Part shown: positions 36,261 through 49,090 of the stretch, piece after piece
Layout: each line of letters begins with the position of its first letter
How positions within the stretch are numbered: position 1 is the stretch's first letter
Assembly (NCBI GenBank): GCA_021209875.1
Contig: JAGYVD010000001.1
Location: 5,456,001 to 5,520,000 of the forward strand
DNA length: 64,000 bases
Direction of reading: 5' to 3'
Source of the DNA: Rosellinia necatrix
Taxonomy: Eukaryota > Ascomycota > Sordariomycetes > Xylariales > Xylariaceae
Translations under genes and position numbers: made by a program
The notes under the pieces: model-generated
Database searches by the model: none
What the model saw: the letters and a program-made list of their open reading frames with translations, nothing else
What the model was told of the DNA's origin: nothing

Positions 36261-39200
36261 ATGGCAGACCCGTTGTCGGTAGCCGGCCTTGTGGCAGGTG
36301 TCATATCCGTTGGCCTTCAAGTTACCAGTGGCTTAACTCGGTCATAAGGCAAGCGAAGAACATGCGTAATCTACTTCTCGCTACTCAAGACCTACTTCTA
36401 CGGATTAAAAGTAGTTGGCCCACTACAGCGAATATACTCGAGCGCCACATGAGATGTTGCGATGTGGAACTCAACGGTCTCGAGACACGGACACCTAAAC
36501 CATCTCAGACAGCCAATTCTACTTCGGGTATCCGGCTTCGGTTTGCAGAAAGAAAGAAGAAGCTTGGTTCCCTCTTTAACCGAGTCCACATGATACACCT
36601 CGAAAACCGAGTTGTCAGCGTCAACAACGCATTTCAAACAGCTTTACAGGTGTCCAGATTGTAAATAGACGGAAGTTTGTGGGTGTTTTGGTTTTATTCG
36701 ACTGCTTACCAGTAATCAGAAATATCTCATTGTCGACACAAATTGCACTACGAGATATCCATAATTTACTTTTTCCCCATCATCCAGCGCCCCCCCACCT
36801 ACTTAAAGAATCAGAATCCTCTTGTCTCGCTACCGGGGCCGAATATTCAACTTCTGCCACATGTATGTACATTGGCTTTTGACAGGTTAAATTTGTAGAT
36901 ACTCATATATTCCAGCGCCAGACAGTTTTATCGTTAGTTTCGAAACCAAGCCTGTTATCCGCCTCGTTAGATAACCTAGCAAGACTGAAAGAGCAAACAA
37001 TAGAACATCGAGCCCCCAAGGCTTGTCTATGTCAGATTCCGCGCATGATGTCACGTTATCGAAGCAGTTTAGGGCCATTCTCCTTTACCTGAGCGACATC
37101 ATGCACTAGAAAACATTTACCCAGCTGCCCCTTTTTCCCGCCCGGTGACGAGCAAACTAATCAAATTTTTCGCTATTGAATACACCGGCTTACAAAGATT
37201 GTGTCAAAAGGCGATCGCTCTCTCATTTGTTATTAACCATGGCGGTGGATGGTTCAGCATCGGTCCTAACTTTGCCTACTATCCATCCGTTGATGCGAAA
37301 ACGGCTCCTGCCTTCCGCATAATAAGGCTGATTGGAGAAATAGTCTGGGTTGAGGATCGGTTCCTGAACGAAAGGTCACTCGCGTAGATACTAAAGCTCT
37401 GTTTTGAAAATATCTTGGCCCTCTATCGCGAAAAAGGGGCTTCTCCTAGGGACATTGACTCATTTGGGCAGTCCTTGATGGCTTGGGTAGCGAAGATTAT
37501 TGTGAGTTGGGCTTTCCGCCCGTCCCGCATATGACTAACCCAATCTACAGCCATCGATTAGAATGCTCATCGGCGTTACGACTGGTGATGATCTATATAC
37601 GCGTACGGTAGTTTCAGGAGTCGCGAAGTTGATCGCTAACGGGGTCCCTGTGGCTACACACGACCCGAACGGATGGTGAGTGCTGTCTACAATTCAAAAC
37701 CCAAACAGCGAATAAAGCTTACGAAACAAATCAGTACCCCGGGAGTAACTGTGTTGAGCTCATACATTAAGGCCAAAGTAGATTCGTCTATTGATTTTCT
37801 GAAGCTTCTCGTCTGTTTTACATGATGTGCCCTTGTACTTAGCTAGGCGATTTGACCTCTTCGGGCTACCCGAGAAGTTTCTTTATACCTTTGAAAGTAA
37901 TCTTGACATTGCTGAAGGTTCGATTAAGCTTCCACGAAATCCATTCACCTTACTAATACAGAATGTAGCCGCCGAATACGGGTCATTAGCCCTTGGGACG
38001 ATATGCGGTGATGAGACCGTTGTGCAAGACCTCGTTTGTCGGCACCCTCAGCTTCTCGAAGAATCAAATATGTTCGGCCAGACGCTTCTCCATCTTGCAA
38101 TTTATCATCCATCATGCCTATATCATATGGTTAAAGCAAGCGAACCATCAATACTTGAGAGCCCGGACGTCAAAGGTTGGTCCCCGCTAAAGTATGCCTG
38201 CTTTCGAGGCTGTGCCGAATCGGCTCAGATTATAATGTCTGCGCGGCGTCGCATTAGAATTCAATGCATGATGAATGCACATGAATCCTGCTTTGATAAT
38301 TTGCTCATCGCCTTCAGGAAACGGAGAGAGGAGCTGAAGCTATTGGCACTGAAAAGTCTACTCAGTCTGCTCGCCCAGTCTTTGGGACTCCACGAGGACA
38401 AAGTATTGGACAGCAATGCTATCGAAGTGTGTAGCCTACTGCAGAGCAGAGGGATAGAGATTCCTTCTCACCTATACGTAGAAGATCAGGGTCACGCTTC
38501 GGTGTATCATGTTGAATTTCGGGCAAACTGGGCGAACACTGATGCTATGGGCCCCGATATCCGTGAGAGGCTGTGGGGTCTCAGTTTTCGCAATATCAAT
38601 TGTTGTGATAGAGAATGGCGTCTCCCTTTAGTCGCATTTTGGAACCAATTCCCGATTACACAAGGGCTAGTTGAGCACAGCACGGACTATTGGACACCAG
38701 TGAGTGAGAAAAGCAGCGGTGACAATGGCACGGAATCAGCCACGCCTGCACATTTCCTCTTCGCTCGCTTCACATCCACCTACAAAGGAAATAAATGGGA
38801 TGCTCAGTGGTATATTAGGAAGGTGTTACAAGTCCGTGTAAAAGACGCTTGCTCTTGTCGGTGTTCTGCCGATGGCTGTACGCCGCCGAAAAGCTTTTTC
38901 GATTCCCAGAAACAACGGACACCGAAGCCCTTCACAGCTCGGGCAATCGCGGAAAATTTTTGTCAAGTGGACCAAAGACGTGCAGCCTCCATTCACTATA
39001 GAGCATCTCATTGCCGCAGTTAGGCACATGACTTTCGACGCGTTGGAGCTGACGCATACTTGCTGTCGGTTCAGTCAGCATTCAGGGGGATGCGAAAATA
39101 CAATACGCACGTCTGAGTAAATAGACGAAATCAACCTAGAGCAAGCGGCCTTGTAACGCTTGTTTAACAGGCTCTTAGTTGAATTTGAGAAAACTGCATA

Positions 39201-39447
39201 TGAGGATCAGAATAGTGTCCCTCTCATAATCAGGGACCCCGAAGCCTTCTGGATCCAGCACTGGCTTCCCCTGATAATAGAGGCGCTAGCCAAGCTGAAT
39301 GGTGATGATCTTACTGAAAATGAAATATCTGCAGCCGAAGAAATCGGTATGATCTGGGGCCCTCAACGGTCAGAAGTAATAGAGGAAACGCCCGCCTATT
39401 CGCCAGAGCAGTTTATGAGCGAATTGGAGAAAATTATGGACGATTAA
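36261..39447 (+). pseudogene. Decayed ankyrin/NLR-type gene with fungal STAND N-terminal domain
   Basis: The start MADPLSVAGLVAGVISVGLQ is the N-terminal domain signature of many fungal STAND and ankyrin proteins. It stops at TAA 36345 after 28 codons and resumes in another frame with QAKNMRNLLLATQDLL and SGIRLRFAERKKKL up to 36664. Further pieces in changing frames are EYTGLQRLCQKAIALSF and SIGPNFAYYP (37145-37387), a 398-codon open stretch at 37827-39023 with ankyrin-like GQTLLHLAI and WSPLKYACFRGCAESA, a frame change near 38900 in an A/T run, stops near 39118 and 39154, and a conserved tail ISAAEEIGMIWGPQ to SELEKIMDD. Homologous order is preserved over 3.2 kb, but stops and frame changes rule out a full product. 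Introns may explain some breaks, not all. Confidence 0.75.
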
Positions 39448-42400
39448 TGATATTTCAATCATATAAAGACATTAATCAGCGATTTTATACTAGATATAGC
39501 ACTCGAAGGGGCGACAGACAGCGAGTGTTTGCGCTTCGTAGTCCTATTAAGGTCTTGGAATGAAGAAATATGTTGTCAAGAGGTGCCATGACTAATAATA
39601 CTGTCTGACAAATTCGTGATGAATAACTAGAATTTAAATGTAAAATGACTACGGTTTCCTAAATCTGTTTCCTACCTATTATAATACTATGGTAAAATAA
39701 TTATCTAAAAGCTACAGTGTTAAATGTGAAACGAACTGCGATGATGCATTTACATATTTACTTATCTCCGTTAATATAGGTATTCATATGCATTTTTAAA
39801 TAAAAGTGTTCATATTAATTCTTTTAAACCAAATGCACTCGTGGGCCAATAGTGAGTGAATGTGATCCAACTATTTAAATGAATGTCTTAAAGAATGCTT
39901 TTTGTTGAAGGCTTCTGGGCTTCACGGGCCATGATCAGTTATAGCAATCTGTATATAATTTAGCAAACATTAATACTTACAATCATCATGATGCTTTCGT
40001 TCGGGTGTCTAAAATATTATACGAAATGTAATTAATCGTTCAGCTTACATTATTTCTATATGAGGCTCTTCGTTAATCCCTGTGAGAATCAAGACACTTG
40101 GCGCCGGGATTAAGAAAATGGAATACACTTAAATATAGCAGCGCCTCCGGTTTGCCCGGCTCCTGAAACCGCTAGAGTCACACGCTTTAGCTCTTATACG
40201 TGCCAGCCAAGTCAGTTGTCGATTTTGTAGCGCAGCAGTCTACGAAGCCATGGCGTATTTCCTGTTACGGTAAGCCCACCCCGTTCTGCCTGCTTGCTGG
40301 GGGCTATATACCTTACCCATAGTAGAAAACAGGATAGATCAGAACCGTATCTTGATGTATCTAGGCGTTCATTTATGTAAATGTGTGCTTGCTTATCTGA
40401 CAGGTATCTAGGGTGCTGGTAGACCCTGGTCTGGCACCTTACCAAGGGTGTTGTTAGTATCAGGAGTCGCTGGGGGAGCGGGTCCAAACCAATCCTATCC
40501 ACATCTATAATCCCATTATCATTGGTGAATGTACGGAGCAGGAAGCTTCCCCGGCCACGTACAACTGTCCCTAAGGTGCATCTATCACAAAAGAAAAACC
40601 TATCATACATTTTTATGTACGCATTGATACGTTAGCATCCTTCTAAGGTAAGGATAAGAGAATCTCTGTAAAAGCTAGCGTTTATGAGATCAAACATATG
40701 CCGTTTTACCTACTGAATATCTTGATTGGACGGCTCTTCCATAGCCGCCCATGAGCATTAAGAGCATCTTTTATTTCATTAAACTTGATATAGTATAGCT
40801 TCTAGAGGGTAAAGGGGCGCTATCCCTAAAGCATAGACATATTCCGCTTCGTGTGCTACTGTGTTAGGTCATCCGGTGACTTCAACCGAGCCTCAAGCGC
40901 GGCATTCTCAGAAAGTCGCCGTTTCCGGAATAGATCCCCCAAATTACAATCCTTCCAAGACGGGAACTAAATATCTGGACTCGTAAATCTGTCCAGTCAC
41001 AGCCTTGTAGATCAACCAACCCTAGTGCATGATCTTGGATGCTCCAAAAAAATACCCCAGGATAAGGGTGTACCTATACATATAATGCGTCGCCGCTAGG
41101 CCACCCAGTATCAGAGGCATGCCGAGAGTAACTAAGAAGGGCTTCGTCCTGCAACGTGGTGATGTTGTATTGATGAATGACTGCCCCGGCGAACAGTCAC
41201 CTCCTGCCCGGTCCCGGTCCAAGACTGAAGCCAAGCCAATAGTAGTCTCAACGAGCCACAATTCTCATCCTCTATAAAGCTCTTCATGGGGTTGGTTATA
41301 TTTGAAATATAATCTACATCTTTGGCAGGCACACCTGCCCCTCTGGAAGTAGCACCGTGGAGGAACTACGAATGCTAGGTTCAACATATATCTCCCTACC
41401 CCTTTCCCCAATCTCCTAACAATTCTGCTTAGTCAAAACACGGAGCAAATTTATTTGAAAACCGTCTTGTTATAAATGGTACAGGTATTTATAGAGACAA
41501 CGCTGAAGACAAGATCTTGATTGTCGCAATATCGGTGCCTGGGGAGATTTATACACCACCCGCACTCTGCCCGTATAGGTAAGGCATGGAACAGCGTGCT
41601 AAGTTAATCCCGTCTCGGTACACCATCCGCCCGTAATTCCCGTTCAAGGAAACCATAGGGCACCCTGGCGGCTTCGCAAGTAGTTTCCTTTTCTTCTAGA
41701 AGACCAACAGCCCTACAGGGCTCTGATGGTGGGACGAGGGGACTCATAGCTAGGGTACACAGATATCCATGCATTTATTTCCAATCACCATAGATCATCT
41801 TAAGATACGAAGGTCATCATGATGTAAGCGAGCGTCTCTCAATACACTATCATTTGCCGCCAATATACCACCATCACAGGGGGGAAAGCCTACAGAGGGG
41901 CAATAAGCTCTGCAATTATCGTGAAGAATACCCGGCCATGAACGGGGTCCGACAAAATGCCGTTGGCGTGAAAGTACAGGTACAAAGTTTTTGATTTCTT
42001 GGTATATTCCAATCCACAATGCAGTGCGGGAAAGAATGCATTTTCGTTTTAAGGTCGCATCTACACCAATATAATAATTCATATTGCAACCAAGATAGCA
42101 GCCTTAGTTAGTCCAATACAAGCTGTCTTATTTGTAATAATTGATGGCTCGGCCTCGCAATAGTGAAGCCGGAGCGAACCCCGAAGTTGAACTGTGTGGC
42201 AAGTTTCCATGATACCCGTGCGACCTCTCGATATCACGGTAACCTCGCTGTTCCCGTTCCGTGTTGTAGGCCTCGCAGGTTCAAAATGACTCACAGCACT
42301 ACCTGTTCATGGCCTGATTTCCCAATCATAGAAGATATTGCCTGCAAAAGTTCCTTTAAAATCACCCCCAATGCATCGCAGTCTCCAAGAAGGAAGGTTA

Positions 42401-43402
42401 GCTCATATTGCATTATCACAACCAACAGGATGGTACGGAAACTGGCTATCACACCGAAAAGGGTCCAATACGTCCCGATATAGACTGGCAATATTAGCCT
42501 CCAATGGCCAAATGCGTAGAGGATTTGTGTACCTTGGTCGGGATTGTGCCAATAAATGGTATAGGGTCGCAATGTTGAGTATGCACGTGATACCGACTTC
42601 TCCCAATGCAAGGACAGTATCGGAGCTAGCTGCCCCCTTCCCCGGAATCTTCACCCTTCGGGCTAGTCTTCTAGATTATACCAAGCTTCCATTCTTTCCG
42701 TCACTTCCAAACTCGATTGAAAAGGGGATGTATTAATAGTCTGAGATGCGCCAGCACATAAAGTGCCGCCCCCCACCCTTCTTCAAGTACCGAAAAAGGG
42801 GCTGGATGGTCCCTACTACATTGCCTCGAGCGCAGCATGAAGTAGGTATATACACTACTCAGTTTATCAGACATGTTTTTGTTTTGCAATTACTTCGCCT
42901 TATGTCTATAACGTGCTCTCCGGGAAAACATCATCCAACCCTCCCCACACCTCCCTCCTACTTGCCATGACGGATGCTAAGGCTACTCCGCCACACTCGA
43001 GGCAAATGTGGTATGTAAGTTCACTAAATGATGCATACATGATATGAAACTTCACATGCGCGAGGCATGGACGAATGTCCTACCCCAATGAGATCGTTTC
43101 CGGCAATGTATATCGGCGAGCCAAGACTGCCATGTGATCTTCAATGCGCGCTGCACCAAGGCTAGGCTGTGCGAGCCCTACCCCTATCCGCCTTGGTAAA
43201 AGAAATATGCACCCTCGGCAACCAAACCAAAGCACTCCACAAGGCGAAACTGGCCGGTCTGGTCGCCTTGAAGTGGTCCTTTGGGAACCCCCCGGGGAAG
43301 GGGAGGGGACGGGGGGACGGGGAGGGGATCCTGCACGTATCAACGAAAAAGGGAACTAACTCACCCGCCGGCGATAGGGTCCTTGGGGGCCAAAGAGGAA
43401 GA

Positions 43403-43436
43403 GGGGAGGGAGGGAGGGGGGTGGGGGGGTGTAGGG
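43403..43436 (+). repeat. G-rich tract with quadruplex potential
   Basis: Five or more runs of at least three G separated by one base within 34 bp. A second such tract lies at 43677-43701. Confidence 0.8.
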
Positions 43437-45001
43437 AACGGGTGTAAACAAGCAAGCACACCGGTGAAAAAGACGGCGTCTGAAAGAGAAAGGGCCAAAC
43501 TTATGCAACGCACAGGCCGTCTGAAATGTTTCGTCCCAAAGAAAGAAAAAAATGATATATTTTTAGCCCCGAACGAGGTAGGGCCGAACAGAAGATTCGC
43601 GCGGAAGAGTCTTTACGCTTTTCTGCGTTTGGATGTCGGTATACCGCATCGAGCTCTGGCGATTTGCATACGACATGGGGAGGGGGGGGAGGAGGGAGGG
43701 GACCGAATTCCGACGGAACTCGATATTTGGTTTTACTAAATGCTCATCCGACCCGCGGCATTTATTTCCAGTCACGTCTCTCTTTCTTTCTTTCTTTTTT
43801 TTTTAATAGATTTAAATCACGGGGAAGTAGAATGAACAGAACGCGCTAGAAGCTCGCCAAGTCGTTTGTGGTGACCGGCTTGATATCGGTGCCTTGCGGA
43901 GTTGTCGTAGATGCCCCGGGCCGGCCCCTTGGCGCGGGAGTGGGCGTTTGCGCCTCACCAGCACCAACCCCCTTCCCTTCCCCTCCCCCCCCCTTGTGAC
44001 AATAGCACATGGCGGCGGCTCCCGGCGATGCATACAAACCTCCATATTAGCTACATACATATTACGCGCCTTTTCGTTTTCACGCATGTCAGATTTTAAG
44101 AGAAAAGCCGAGAGCGAGGAAGAAAGAGGGAGGGAGAGTGGCCGAGGTACCTGAGGCGGTCAATAGGGCAAAATTAAACCCGTCTTATTATATAAGTAAC
44201 CTTACACGTTGTACTGTAGTAGCAGTAGTGCCGTGCGTACGTGCTTTTTTTTTTTTTCTCGTTGCTTACGGTAGCACGGAAAAGCCCCACGTCCCGAGGT
44301 AACGAGAAAGTGGAAAAGGAAAAAAAAAGGAAAAGCATAGGACAGGGCTGGTTTAGGGCTGAGGTGAGACAGTCCGACCGGACATTTCGACCTTTTTTTT
44401 TTTCCCTTTGGCGTGTCGCGCGTCCGCCTGGGGCTTGAGCGACTGTGCGAGACCTTGTCTCTCCGCCCACGGCGAATCGCACATCGCACGCATGGGGTCG
44501 TGGTCACGGGACGGAGGTCGAAACCGCAACAGAAGAAACTACCTAGCCTCCTCAAGATAGAAGAGACGGGGGGGGCGGTGGAATTTCCCCCCCTGGTGCG
44601 CGTCCGCGCGGGGAGCAGGCGGATGAGGAGGAGGAGGGGGGATCTACGTGGAGGAAGATGAGAGAGTGCTTGGCCTTGGGAAGGGAAAGAAAAAAATAAA
44701 TAAAAAATAAAAAAAAGGTCAGGGATGCGCTGGCTTTCATGACTCGGACTGTAACAGCGAGGCGTCTTGGAAAGGGCTCTAGCCCGCAGTAGCTTCGCAG
44801 GCGCAGGGGAGGGAGGTGAAGAAGAGCCTCGTCGGCCACGTTGTTTGTTGCGATCTCTCGCTGGCTCCCACGTTCCCGATCACACGCATCAAAGCTCTGG
44901 CGGGAGAAACCAGGTCAGGGCGTATATCCCAAAGCGGCCGGCCCCATCCATCAGATCGGAATAACGGCAGGTTATTATTATTGCATTGGGAAGCGGCCTC
45001 G

Positions 45002-45018
45002 TGCGCGCGCGCGCGCGT
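45002..45018. repeat. Alternating CG/TG tract
   Basis: A run of alternating purine and pyrimidine, mainly GC repeats, a sequence type able to form left-handed DNA. Confidence 0.8.
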
Positions 45019-46295
45019 GTCTTCGACGTAACCATAGCCCCGATCAACATTTCCCCGTCTTACCAATAATACGTTGGGTCTCCATACGACACACCGTAAG
45101 CCCTGTAGCCGGTGACCATGTATGTGTTTGGTATAGTGCCGTGTGTCGGCCGTCGCCTGGGTTGGTTGACTGGGCTGGTTGACTGTCCGCTTCTGGACTA
45201 AAGTCAAGTCTGGTTTGCCTCACCGTGGGCTCCGCTGGCCCCCTCTCCCTGCCCATGCGGGGTCTCTCGCTCCAGCTCAGAGACCTGAGATGGCCCAATG
45301 GGAACCGATGGGGGGGGCATAGATGATGTCTGCGCGAGGTAGTGTAGATGAGGGAGGGGGTGACTAGTGTGAATGGTGCCTCTGAGGTGACAGCGCGAAG
45401 CCATGATTTACCGTGTACGACCGTGTACTACGTAAGGCACAATAACACACGATTACCGTGTGTGAGTCCGTGTGTGTATATGTGTGTGTACCGGCGAGAG
45501 TGTGTTAGTATGGACAAGCATTTTCTTATTCTCCCGGACGTGATTCGTGGCGCGATGATGGGGGACGTAATCGTCTGCTGGGATGTTGACCAAAGTCTAG
45601 GCAACACGAAATACCATAACTAGGTAGTATGTATGGCGAAAAGCCTCCCAATAGTTAACTAGCGGGTTCGCGACGGTGCTGAACGTCCGAGAAGGGAAGT
45701 ACTTCGTCATGTTTTCGGGAGATTTGGTGCTGATGCTAAGACGCTGACAAGAGTGAAGCGTGCACTAGCTAGAAGATGTTGGGTAGTCCGCCAGGGCATT
45801 CATTGTTCGAGGGCGTTGTTCCTGGAATGCCTAATACACTATACGTAATCCGGCGGCCTGGTCTTTTAGGGTCTACGTAGTACAGTTAGTCTGTTCGCCG
45901 AGACTAATACGTGCCTTATCGTCTTACAGGCTTCAGGAGGGGACCTGATCCTGGATCTCGGGTTGTGAAATCCATAATTAGTACCGCTAAACCAGGCAAA
46001 TTTCCGATGGTTAAATGACGTCTTAATGCCTAACGCGTTTACGTATTGGATATATATTTTAATATAGAACAAGGATTTCATCGTTTTCTTCCGACCTCTG
46101 TCGGATCGATGTGCTTAATCGAGATACGCATTCATAAGTCCGGTTGATATTAAGGCAGGTAGATGATCTATACCAGACAAGTACTTCCATACTTACCTAC
46201 AGTATCTACAGTACCTACAGTACCTACATAGTAAGTCAGTATCAGGTATGACGAGCGATGTGCTTCAAAGGTGCCCAGTTCACTGGTTAGTGCCT

Positions 46296-46418
46296 TAGTA
46301 GTAATAGTAGTAGTAGGTAGTAGTAGTAGTAGTTTATTAACGTCTAGTCTAGGCTATAGTGGGTTAGTAGGTAGTAGTAGTTGTAGTACCTATAGTAGTA
46401 GTAGTAGTAGTAGTAGTT
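46296..46418 (+). repeat. (TAG)n microsatellite
   Basis: Three blocks of TAG repeats, broken by short unique stretches and GTAGG units. Confidence 0.85.
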
Positions 46419-48845
46419 GTATTGGTTAGTGCCTTAGGTACCTAGGCACTTACCTTACTTTAGGTACCTAGCCCCCTTAGGCCGGCGCTGCGGGGTATAT
46501 ACCCTTCAGTAGGGCTGCTCCCAGTTAAGTTGACGGTCACGAATAAGGTACCCAGATCCTGAGAGCTGAGTTAGGTAACTTGGCATATAATCGAGTAATG
46601 CAGTCGAAGGAATCTAGCTTCTTTTGCTTATTGCTACATAATCTATATGGGGCTCCCGGTCTCGAATCTATTACCTCTGCCCAGTCGGGACGAGTTATGG
46701 ATTCAATGACCGAAGCTTTAGGCCGGCTAGGATCGAGACATCAATAGCGCTTATCGTTTGAAGGATAAAACCCTCGTCAAATGCTGGCCTTCCACGCGGT
46801 TTGGTGGGGATGGTGTAAGAAACCATTTGATGCTTGCTTACTTGTCGTGTTTACATCGAACATCATCAAACATTGAATGTGCACAACGTAGTAAGTAACT
46901 GGTTGCCATTCGACCAAGGTGATGCTCGGCCTTACTGGGGCCGTATAACGATTTCCCGTTGCCACCTACAGGCTACTGTAGGTACGGTACGGTCAATACC
47001 TGCGCCATACCACCTGGTTACACTACTCCCCAGCCAGTTGTAGTCGATGGCAGCAGATCGGCGCTTTGTCAGGTGCATGTCAAGGCCTCATGAGATATCC
47101 AAGGCACACTAGAGGTTTTGCGCTGCCACGTTACTTATTTGCACATGATTAACTACCCCAGATTTCAGGGCTGCTCCCGTCCACCCCCTCGCAACCAACC
47201 CCCCCGCGCGCGCCCATGTATCGTAGCAATCTTGCCATTTAATGTGAAACGGACACAGACTTGAACCCTCATGCTGTCACCCAAAGCCTCATGGCAAAGG
47301 AGAAAGATTAAGCGGAGATGTGGTACCGCATTAGGTGTTGTATAACAGAGATCGTATTCGGCCCTAGCCCGCCAATACGATTCGATGGGAGAGGGTGTAT
47401 CTATAGTCGCAAGTTGACCACCTCTGGGGGCGGCGATTCGCTGGTACGTCCCGCGGCATAATTACCCTCTGTCGACATGATGGGGGTGTAACGCTATTGC
47501 CGGGGGAGAGGGAGCGGCTCCTATTACAGCTGATATACGATATATCCAGAGCAATGGAGTTGCATCTTTGGCCGCATAGGTTTGAGAACGACCGGGGGTC
47601 CGCCCGTGCGGATCAGGCAAACCTGTTTGCGAGTTATATAACTGGCTATGAGGAAGCAGGATGGCAAGATGATAGTGCATGCTGGTGGCAATGAACGCGG
47701 GGCCTTGGTGGGCTGGAATGAAGACGGCCGTCTGAGGCGGACCGACAGGAGTAGCCAGCCAGTCGCAATGCGACTTGCTATATTCCCGGACCTCCTGTCC
47801 AGCTCTCAGTGTCACGGGACGCTAGTCTAGTTATGCGAGGGCTGAACTAGGCGCTTGTTGACTTAGTGAGGCAGATCTCGAAACCCTGAGAGGGAGATCG
47901 CCAAGGAATTGCGGATGACTCTATGCAACGTGGGACTAATTATCGGCTTGGACCATGGCTAATGCGACGCCTTCATCCGTAATCTTCGCGCGATCCAAGG
48001 CGAATAAAGCGTTGCCGAGTGTAAACAGTATTATCTCTAGGGGCAACATGAATCTTCTTTCAACGTTGGTGGTGTATGTTACCCCCCCCGTTATCCATAG
48101 ACCTATCAGGCATCCCGACCAACGTGGTATGTAGCAGCATTGGATGATCGTATTTAAGGATTCTGTATCAGGGCCTATTCCCATTCGATACCATACATCC
48201 AGTTTCGTCAACCGCCTGACCACACCATGGGAAGGCGTTCACAACCGGATTGGACAAAGTCGACAGTTCGCCCAATCAATAAACGTCGTGGCCAGCCGAG
48301 AGGCATCGGCAGCCTTCGTATTGGCGTGATAGATCTGCATCGAAAGAAATGATACTTTCATGGACGTTTTGCGAGCCGGTCTAGCACCCGGACCATGAAC
48401 CATACTATCGGGTGTCATAATCAGGAAAAAACAAAATCAGGAAAAGGGTTACATATCGGCTCCTGCTGTAGTCACCAATCCCGGCCAATCTCTCTCGGCA
48501 TCGACACCTCCCGTTTAATTGCCAAGGCGCGTATTGTTTTGGGGCGATCATTAGCCCTCACAGTGGCAATAGCTACTACAGCTCGTCCAGCCGCGCTGCC
48601 TGCTGCGCTGGTTTTAGGACAGCACCACTTGGGCGGGGATATAGTAGTTAATCATCAAGTAGGCACAGCACATACCTGCATGTCGACGATCCCAGGCAGG
48701 CACCGAGCGGATAGCATGACTTGATCCGACGGGTATTCAGCCCTGCAGTTGTAGGGTGATCGCGCAGCTTGCCGTTCCGGTAGTTAATGATCACGAGCCA
48801 AGCCTTCGGCACCGTACGTTATTTATTATCCGGTCCAATTGAGCC

Positions 48846-48862
48846 GGGGGGGGGGGGGGGGG
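48846..48862 (+). repeat. Poly-G run of 17
   Basis: Seventeen consecutive G bases, very unusual in fungal DNA; the true length is uncertain. Confidence 0.75.
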
Positions 48863-49049
48863 CAACCATGGTTGCTGCACGGCTATGTAAATCCGTTTCG
48901 CATTCCTCGTTTTTTTGCCCTTCTCGCCTTTGGGTATGAAACTTGACAGGCGGAGTCTACGTCAAATCCTGGGAATTGCCGAAAGCCCTCGTGAGAAACC
49001 CCCCAGCTAACTACTAGACATAAAGTTTGGATGAGTAGCCTAGAGCCAA

Positions 49050-49050
<1 letters not shown>

Positions 49051-49088
<38 letters not shown>
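49051..49088 (+). repeat. (GA)n microsatellite
   Basis: A nearly perfect GA dinucleotide tract of about 38 bp. Confidence 0.85.

Positions 49089-49090
<2 letters not shown>

Noticed and set aside
41795..42611. Adjoining minus-strand frames with hydrophobic segments
   Set aside because: They are in three different frames, show no recognised family signature and have no clear splice joins; recorded only as a possible dead gene within the desert.
43846..44037. Minus-strand open frame ending TPTPAPRGRPG...NDLASF, possibly a C-terminal exon
   Set aside because: The tail looks protein-like, but no convincing upstream exon or family match was found and the frame runs through a G9 stretch.
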